64,000 nucleotides of DNA from Mactra quadrangularis (taxonomy: Eukaryota > Mollusca > Bivalvia > Venerida > Mactridae). The stretch spans positions 11,177,190 to 11,241,189 of the forward strand of contig CM046301.1 in the NCBI GenBank assembly GCA_025267735.1, written 5' to 3'. Positions 58,201 through 64,000 of this stretch are shown one piece after another (positions within the stretch are counted from its first letter, which is position 1; each line of letters begins with the position of its first letter). Under the pieces are notes generated by a model. It searched no databases. It had not been told where the DNA came from and saw nothing but the letters and a program-made list of their open reading frames with translations. The translations under genes were made by a program, and so were the position numbers.

Positions 58201-61200
58201 GAAATAGACAGTTTTCTTTCCATTGCATAGTTTCTCTATCAAAATACTGGAATCAGAATTATTACTGAATAATTTCACCCATAAAATTTCTCACAAAAAT
58301 GACCTATTTTCACCTTCAAGTAAAAGAAAATTACTGTCGAGCACAAAAAGTAGAAATGAGTATAAAAAGAGAAATATATACAGTACATGTTAAAATTATA
58401 GACAAGAATTCATTTAGATAAAGAATTGTGACACATGAATAAGGAATGATTCAACTGACCCAGCTGACTATCTTATTTATTTATTTATTGGAGTTAACGC
58501 CGTATCAACACAATTTTGGTCATTTCACGTCGTCCAGCGCACCTAACCTAGCTTTCTAGACCATTGTCTATAACCAGTACTCACCTACCCTTCCACAAGG
58601 CCGGAAACTTCTCCATATTATCTAATCAATGGAGGAAAATCGACATTACTGTCAAATTTTCATGGAAGGGTATAACTTCACCGGGTAGGATTCGAACCCG
58701 CACCCCCTCGGGCACGAGTATCCAAATCCCGACCCGCTACCAACTGCGCTATCGACCCGGGTTCAGCTGACTATCGATACCAAGGGAAGCTGTTGATGGT
58801 GAGAGAAAATATTGACTGATTGCCATATTGGGTTTGATACTATCTACGGGAATGTATAAAAATACTTACTGTTTAAATATTTGATCTAATTGTTCAAATC
58901 TATAAATTTCAGGAACAACAACTCTTACAAGATCTGATCTCGTTAATTTTGTAATTGATTTTGTAAATTTCCGTAATTTTTCCATTCTGAAATAATGAAT
59001 TTAAAATGAAAAATAGAAAGCCTAGAGTGTAATAGCAGTCACATTTTGTCTAAAATTTCATATCATGTAAAAGAAAGAAAACACTCATGTCTCAATAAGG
59101 GACTTTAGTCAGTTATTTCCCCTTGTATACTCTTCAAATAGGTAGGTCCTATTAGTTGGATTACTAAAATTTTATCCTTACTTTCTAATGTCAATTTGCC
59201 ACAATTAATCTTAAATAACTTTTTTGTAAATCCTTTAATTAGTTTGAAATTCAAGCTAAGTATTTTTAAAGTAAAGAACTGTCTAAATTTCATCACTTCT
59301 GTAAATATCTTAATTAACAAGAAAGATATTAGATGCAATATTTTGTTATCCTTACATAGAAATTCAATCATAAAATCCAAGGATTCCAAATGTAAGGACC
59401 TATCACCAATTAGACTGCTTCAGATTTTATCAGGGAAAGATAACTGACTAAAGTCCCTAATTAGATAACGAGCACATACAAGTTAATGCAGACATTTCTC
59501 TGCAGGGCCTGGTAGCTTTTTTATAAAACTACACATAACTTGTTCACAATAACAATAATTTCCTCCAGTACATCACAGTTACATCAAGAGTTGTCTACAT
59601 TAAGATAAAAACAAATTTCTAAATTGGGGCTGGGAGTGGGTCATGAATAAAAATAATTTTCAACTTATTGGAATTCATATTGAAAATTCAAGGGTTCCCT
59701 TTATTACCACGTTGCAAGTGAATATGTCTAAGTTCATCGTGGCTTAATTGTATCTACGCTAATGCCGTTTCAAATCTTAAATAAAATATAAATAACACAT
59801 TGCCTAAAATTTTGACATCCATTGAACTTATACTTTCAGAGTATATTCCAATCTAGAATTGATATGATAAACCCTCAATGTACATGTTTACTTATTTATG
59901 ATTATTTATTTATATCACATACAATATATCCATGGTTTACATACCTTTCATTATAATTTAAATCTCTCACATCTTTACCATAGAGAAATAAAGCATCTAA
60001 TACATGTAATGTCATTATTTTTCTTTGTCCAGGACCCTAAAACAACAAAAATGTAGCATTTATAAAAACAGGGCGCTGCATTCAAAAACTCAATGACCAA
60101 ATACATATGCCTTTTACTACTGGAAATAAAAAAAAACCAGGACAATTTTTTAACGTCATAATCAACACATATTTAGGTCATATATACGACGGCCAGCTCT
60201 TCCTACTATAGGTTTTTTGGACACTTTTCTATCACCAGTACTAACTAACCTCACCACGAGGCCGACAACTCATGTATAGGGTATGACCTGCCGCGACCAG
60301 GTTCGACCCGCGATCTCCGGATTCAAAGTCAGATATGCTAACCACTACGCCCAGGCCGCCGCTCGAACCAGGACAATATGGATGGTACGTAGCTAGTACA
60401 AAAATTCTAAAACTTAATACTCAAATGATACACAATATAAAGCTATCACAGTAGTTATTGCTACAGTTTTTCTTCATGGTAGCAAAACCAAAACTGTGGC
60501 CTTCAAAAATGCCAGTGTTAAAAATGTATTCCTTTTTGTTGGGTTAGACCCCTCCTCAACACACTGTATAGGTCTTATAACGGCAGTCAGTCAACCTACT
60601 CACTGTTCCTGAAAAGGCTAAATCTCTGGATTTATGCTTAATATCTAGATTTGGCTGTTAACAAACTACTAGGCACACACTTTACCAAATGTATTCAAGT
60701 AGCAAAAACAATTTTGCACACTAACACCACCATGTTGCAACCAATGGATAGAAAATCTCCATGTTGTAGGTACCTTTAGGTAGCAATACACTTACTTTAC
60801 TGTTGCTTAGTTTAAACATAGTCAAAGCAAGTTTACTCAGCTAATGGTAAGTTTGTTTGTTTGTTAGTTGTTGGGTTTTTATGCAGTAGCAACACATTGT
60901 AAAGGTCATATAACAGCGGTCAGTCAACCTACTCACTCCTCCAGGAAAAGCTAAATCTCTGGCTTTAGCTGTTAACCAACTACTAAGCACATAACTTTGT
61001 CAGTGACTAACAAATGCCCTACATGATTAAGAATCATTGGTAGGAGGGAGAATGGCAGTAAAAATAATTTCATGACCAAGCTCCATGAAAGTATGTCCCC
61101 CGGGAATAGAAACCACTGCCCCTCGATCAGTAGACTTGTGTGCTACCAGCTGAGCTAGCCGGGTAGGACTAAGTCATAAGTAATAACATTTTGTAATTAA

Positions 61201-62908
61201 TAAAACCCTACAGGTAGTTGCTATGGATTTGTTTGTTTAGTTTTTTTTAACATCGTAAGAACACATATTTAGGTCATAATATACGACAGCCAGCTCTTCC
61301 TTCCATAGGCTTCCTGGACACTTTCTATCACCAGTACTAACTTACCCTACCACGAGGCCGACAATTCATGAATAGGGTATGACCTATTGCAACCGGGCTC
61401 GAACCCGCGATCTCCGGATTCGAAGTCAGACATGCTAACCAATACGCCACAGTCGCGGCAGTTGCTATGGAAAACTTATACTGTATGCCCACCAAAAGTT
61501 TGGAGACATTTGTAAGCCTTCAAAATAGCTTTTAACATTACTTCGGTGACTTCATTTTGAAATGCATTTCAGGTTTGCTAAACAGTTGCCAGTTAGACTC
61601 TGCTCACAATAAATCTACAATTATTACCTCTCCCTTGTATTCCGTAACTATTTCAGCCTCTAACAAAGTATCCTTGGGAAGTTCTAACTTTAAATTGTCT
61701 TGTAATTTCATCCAGTATGCCTTTGGTGAGCAAACCCTCTGATATACAACAGTTCTCTAAATATAACATAAAATATGTACTTTACATAATGCTATAATAT
61801 AAAACATTGACAACTAGAGCTGTCACAGAAGTGATGAATATCCCCCACCTGGCACCATCTTGAAGGGGTATGACATTTGACCAATAAATTGGTCACACCC
61901 TTTAAATTATCAACACTGTTGTTAAAGGCGACACACTGTCTAAACAAGGTAAACATTTGTGCTATATCATTTTAAATACATTTCAATCTGTAGTGGAGTT
62001 ATTGCCTGGAAAACCCATTTTTTTAAAAATTGACCTTTGACCTAATAAATTGGCCAAGCCCTTTGAAGTATTGACATGGTTATCGCAGGGGACACACCGT
62101 CTAGTCACAGTTATCACTTGTTCCAAGTAATTTTAAAATCCATCGATCCATAGTAGCATTATTGCCTGGAAAGGATTCGGGACGAACAGAAAGACGAACG
62201 GACTCTTTTATAGCCCTAACCAATAAAGTAACTAGATTTTATCACAGGCGTCAGGCGCCGGTTTTTCATCAAGATCTGACCATAAATGACAGAGATATCC
62301 AACACATTAAAAACTTTAATACAAAAGATACCAAGGGAAATAGTAAAGCCAGGTAAATTTGTGGTTACTTTCTCATTCTGTACATCACATGGTATGTTAC
62401 ATTGTATGAAGTTTCATAAAGATCTGACAATAAATGGCAGAAACATATGGTAAAGAAAAAACTTAAACGCAATCGTTAAAGACACCAGGCGCCCGCCTGA
62501 CCGTCCAGTTTTCACCAAAATATAAGCTGATTTTTTTCATTGAAAAAAAAACTAAAAAAATATACTGACTAACAACTCTAGATACAGTTTGTATAAGCAG
62601 ACGAAAAAACAGGAGCTTATGACATCTTGTTATACAGTCTTGATGAGTCAAAATAAATCTTATCAAACCTATCTTATTGATTGAAGTGGAACGCACAACT
62701 GGGTTAGCCCAAGTATTCCCGAACTAGTTGAGCCAAACAGTCAACAAATTCAACACAAAATTCTACTAACCCCTAGTCCTAATATAAAGACATGTTTTTC
62801 TGGAACATCCCCAGTTACAAGACATCTATAATCATAAACACTTTTTATTTCTTTAAGATTTTCTAAACTTAATTTGTCTACAACATGATCAAAATAACTC
62901 ATGTCATC
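55112..62908 (-). CDS. CMTR1: CMTR1, cap-1 2'-O-ribose methyltransferase, C-terminal part (7 exons, continues past the window)
   Basis: Exons 62908-62771, 61756-61628, 60036-59945, 58986-58870, 58083-57962, 57432-57324 and 55247-55112 join in phase and give the last 280 residues. CMTR1 methylates the 2'-O of the first transcribed nucleotide of capped mRNA in the nucleus. Seen here: VYDYRCLVTG, LPKDTLLEAEIV, GQRKIMTLHVLDALFLYGKD and RPTGVYIIRTVREPWTM, followed by the WW-like segment and a closing LSKDTVMEYLRRLPH. These match the guanylyltransferase-like and WW-type C-terminal domains of the animal enzyme, in the same order and spacing. The methyltransferase domain itself should lie beyond base 64000. 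Introns hold SINEs, a Harbinger element and a duplicated splice-site array. Confidence 0.9.
55974..57362 (-). repeat. 46-bp tandem repeat of exon end plus 5' splice site, about 10 copies
   Basis: Each unit, read on the minus strand, contains TTGATTGTCCTAAAGAAAG, then AATGCC, then TGTAAG and GTAAGT. The outermost copy (57333-57362 and on) is the true end of the CMTR1 WW exon. Copies start about every 46 bases at 57287, 57241, 57195 and 57149, and on the far side of an insertion at 56159, 56113, 56067 and below. The lowest two are more diverged. Confidence 0.88.
56174..57113. mobile_element. PIF/Harbinger-like element, 940 bp, TTA duplication
   Basis: TTA flanks both sides (56171-56173 and 57114-57116). 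The ends carry CCCTGTTACAC and its complement. It splits one unit of the 46-bp array. A minus-strand frame of about 100 codons (57031-56705) may be an eroded element ORF, but no DDE or Myb domain is recognised, so the element is probably non-autonomous. Confidence 0.65.
57324..57432 (-). CDS. CMTR1: CMTR1 exon (WW-type segment) with duplicated 3' end
   Basis: This exon is 109 nt, between GTATTACAG and GTAAGT, phase 1 to phase 2. It encodes EPWTMQWSKSNRKKYFF and ends SVFDCPKESNATV. Its last 36 or so bases together with the donor are copied in tandem in the downstream intron. Confidence 0.85.
57450..57900. repeat. About 200-bp direct repeat in CMTR1 intron
   Basis: ATCAAATTTTGACTAT and GTATCCATAGCAACCAGA occur twice (about 57508 and 57679), in the same order with ATGTGCATAATCT-type blocks. 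The end ATACAGACAGAAGGACGGAG resembles the ends of the repeats near 25325 and 62170. Confidence 0.6.
57962..58083 (-). CDS. CMTR1: CMTR1 exon
   Basis: This exon is 122 nt, between TTATTCTACAG and GTATGT, phase 2 to phase 1. It encodes KVKGGGPGEKLCYSP and RFYRPTGVYIIRTVR. Confidence 0.87.
58473..58763 (-). mobile_element. SINE family 4, complete, with 12-bp target-site duplication
   Basis: CAGCTGACTATC occurs at 58461-58472 and 58764-58775. The minus-strand head reads GGGTCGATAGCGCAGTTGGT (A box), then GGGTTCGAATCCTACCCGG (B box). It lies in a CMTR1 intron. Confidence 0.85.
58870..58986 (-). CDS. CMTR1: CMTR1 exon
   Basis: This exon is 117 nt, between ATTATTTCAG and GTAAGT, phase 2 to phase 2. 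It encodes MEKLRKFTKSITKLTRSDLV and PEIYRFEQLDQIFK. Confidence 0.85.
59945..60036 (-). CDS. CMTR1: CMTR1 exon (guanylyltransferase-like domain)
   Basis: This exon is 92 nt, entering in phase 0 after TTGTTTTAG and leaving in phase 2 at GTATGT. It encodes GPGQRKIMTLHVLDALFLYG and DVRDLNYNE. Confidence 0.85.
60151..60362 (-). mobile_element. SINE family 2 in CMTR1 intron
   Basis: It shares GTTAGCATATCTGACTTTG, GATCGCGGGTCGAACC and the TCATGAGTTGTCGGCCTCG-type body with 5271-5484 and 61228-61459. Confidence 0.75.
60532..60690 (-). mobile_element. SINE family 1, 3' fragment
   Basis: It carries the ACACACTGTATAGGTCTTAT, CGGCAGTCAGTCAACC and AAGGCTAAATCTCTGGATTT blocks of the family, without a head. 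Confidence 0.65.
60863..61168 (-). mobile_element. SINE family 1 in CMTR1 intron
   Basis: On the minus strand the head reads CCGGCTAGCTCAGCTGGTAG, followed by a degraded B box and the family body (GCCATTCTCCCTCC, CAGTCACTGACAAAG-type). It ends in a TTTG-rich tail when read on the plus strand. Confidence 0.78.
61228..61459 (-). mobile_element. SINE family 2 with 12-bp target-site duplication, in CMTR1 intron
   Basis: AGTTGCTATGGA occurs at 61216-61227 and 61460-61471. On the minus strand the tRNA-like head has B box GGGTTCGAGCCCGG and the A-box side TTGGTTAGCATGTC. The tail ends in a T/A-rich run. Confidence 0.85.
61628..61756 (-). CDS. CMTR1: CMTR1 exon (guanylyltransferase-like domain)
   Basis: This exon is 129 nt, phase 0 to phase 0, between acceptor TATATTTAG and donor GTAATA. 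It encodes LELPKDTLLEAEIVTEYKGE. Confidence 0.85.
61805..62300. repeat. About 160-bp direct repeat in CMTR1 intron
   Basis: Blocks of the type AATAAATTGGTCAC, GACACACTGTCTA and GTTATTGCCTGGAAA occur twice about 160 bases apart. It ends in GGACGAACAGAAAGACGAAC, a tail shared in style with 25325-25360. Confidence 0.55.
62771..62908 (-). CDS. CMTR1: CMTR1 exon (guanylyltransferase-like domain, first in window)
   Basis: This exon is 138 nt, phase 0 to phase 0, between acceptor TTTATTTCAG and donor GTTAGT. It encodes VYDYRCLVTGDVPEKHVFIL. The preceding exon is not identifiable in 62909-64000. Confidence 0.85.
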
Positions 62909-62956
62909 CTGAAATAAATACAGATACAGAAACAAACATTTAAGAATAGTTGGTAC

Positions 62957-63374
62957 TAGGGCTGTCACAATATGCCAGAAGCGTACCGCGATTTATTGCA
63001 ATACGCTGTCATCGTAGCGCGATACGTACCACGATATATTGTGGGCTTTTAGATAAGTTGTTCCTCCTCTGTATTTAGCAGAAAAATTGCAAATCTTATT
63101 TGCATTTACTGATAGAATCTAGCCTCTGTAAGTATTTACAGTCATTTTAGACTGAGACGCGCACCAATTGTTTAAATTCTTGCAACCTCAGGTTAGATGG
63201 AATTAACAATGGAAAAACTGACGTTTCGCTACTGTTATTTTGCAAAGGGAAGATTTTTCTAATGAAATATAAAAATATCGCCAAATATCGGTACATTAAA
63301 ATCGTACTGTGGTATGTATTGCAGCAGCTGTGTATTGCAATATACCGGTATACCGGTTTATCGTGACAGCCCTA
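62957..63374. mobile_element. hAT-type MITE with 8-bp duplication
   Basis: GTTGGTAC at 62949-62956 is repeated exactly at 63375-63382. The ends are TAGGGCTGTCAC and GTGACAGCCCTA. An 8-bp duplication with such ends is typical of hAT elements. The interior (GCGATACGTACCACGATA) is non-coding. Confidence 0.85.
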
Positions 63375-63382
63375 GTTGGTAC

Positions 63383-64000
63383 AAAAAAGCCCACTGTATA
63401 TAAACAATACAATGAACTCATCCACCACAGGGGATGCTCATGACGACAATAACATATAAAACTTTAATATGTTTAACGAGTGTCTTTTTGGTGTAATGAT
63501 AAAGCGGTCTACCATTACAAGCATGTTTGACCAAGGGGTGGTGCTTTATCTGCCACATTAATTTTGTTAAAATAAATTATACAACTTTTATTTTCAATAC
63601 TGCCTACCTCTGAAATGGATTGTTCCTTTTTAAATGTTTACCCAAACACGTTTTATTATTTTGTATGTTCTATATAAATCTAAACCCGATGATAATTGGA
63701 CAAAATTATTATTCTAAATACAGGGTTCGTATGATACTCTCGTACCTAAATTCAAGGACTTTTTAAGCACTTTCCAAGGTTAAAGTTGTATTTTCAAGGC
63801 ATTTTTTCCAAACATTACCTAAATTGAATTCTGTGGTCACAACAATAGGTGTTTCATAAACATGAAAATGATGCACTAATACTTGATTTTAAAGTTTCAA
63901 ATTCACTAGAAAAACATAAATGCACTTGGCGCAATTTTGTCCATATTTTTATGCTCCAATGGCACAGATGCGCACCTCTTTAAACGTCTACTACAAACAT
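63383..64000. other. CMTR1 upstream intron to window edge
   Basis: No CMTR1 exon was identified here. CAGGGTTCGTATGATACTC followed by AAATTCAAGGACTTTTTAAG near 63720 looks like the end of a DNA transposon cut by the window edge. This is a weak call. Confidence 0.35.

Noticed and set aside
5271..61460. tRNA-like sequences with A and B boxes (several sites)
   Set aside because: Each is followed by a conserved SINE body, and three copies have flanking target duplications, so they are SINE heads, not tRNA genes. The stems also carry mismatches.
63590..63720. Possible further upstream CMTR1 exon
   Set aside because: Only about ten codons stay open before a candidate donor and no convincing acceptor or family similarity is visible.
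1..64000. CRISPR arrays, operons or prokaryotic systems
   Set aside because: Tandem repeats here lack unique spacers, genes are intron-split, and there is no prokaryotic coding density.

Overview
The window is AT-rich, intron-containing animal DNA. GT/AG introns, several families of tRNA-derived SINEs, LINE remnants, many short TIR elements (MITEs), minisatellites and a Cys-loop receptor with no close vertebrate match together suggest a lophotrochozoan, most probably a mollusc and perhaps a bivalve. That assignment is inference from genome style, not from a marker gene. No bacterial operon, CRISPR array or rRNA gene is visible.

Three protein-coding genes can be rebuilt from in-phase exons. 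(1) On the minus strand, 18419 to 11673, three exons encode a 932-residue nicotinic-receptor-like Cys-loop channel subunit. Its first exon also encodes, in one uninterrupted frame, a signal peptide, seven Tyr/Pro-rich repeats and about 410 residues of Ser/Thr-rich mucin-like repeats. This chimera is the most striking object here. (2) On the plus strand, 38348 to 48806, six exons encode a 411-residue protein with an N-terminal acylation motif, a PH domain, a proline-rich/basic linker, and a low-complexity tail that is first Gly/Trp/Tyr-rich, then His/Asp-rich, then Gly/Asp/Glu/Phe-rich. (3) On the minus strand, from 62908 down to 55112, seven exons encode the C-terminal 280 residues of CMTR1, the mRNA cap-1 2'-O-ribose methyltransferase. 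The gene continues beyond the right edge. In CMTR1 the boundary between exon and 5' splice site has been amplified into a 46-bp tandem repeat of about ten copies, itself split by a PIF/Harbinger-like insertion.

Layout: 1-11.5 kb is non-coding, with SINEs, a MITE and a roughly 100-bp repeat found in several same-strand copies. 11.6-18.6 kb holds the receptor gene; its large intron contains a 68-bp satellite, inverted repeats and a 745-bp foldback element. 18.6-20.3 kb holds two TIR elements. 20.2-33.6 kb is a tandem segmental duplication (unit about 6.3-7.1 kb) carrying SINEs, a 33-bp minisatellite array and LINE remnants. 33.6-38.3 kb is repeat-rich intergenic DNA. 38.3-48.9 kb is the PH gene. 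48.9-55.1 kb holds Tc1/mariner-type elements and a 168-bp tandem array. 55.1-64 kb is CMTR1 with SINEs, a Harbinger element and an 8-bp-TSD hAT-type MITE in its introns.

The three genes show no evident functional link. Gene structures rest on reading frame, splice dinucleotides and phase agreement. No transcript data or database search was available.
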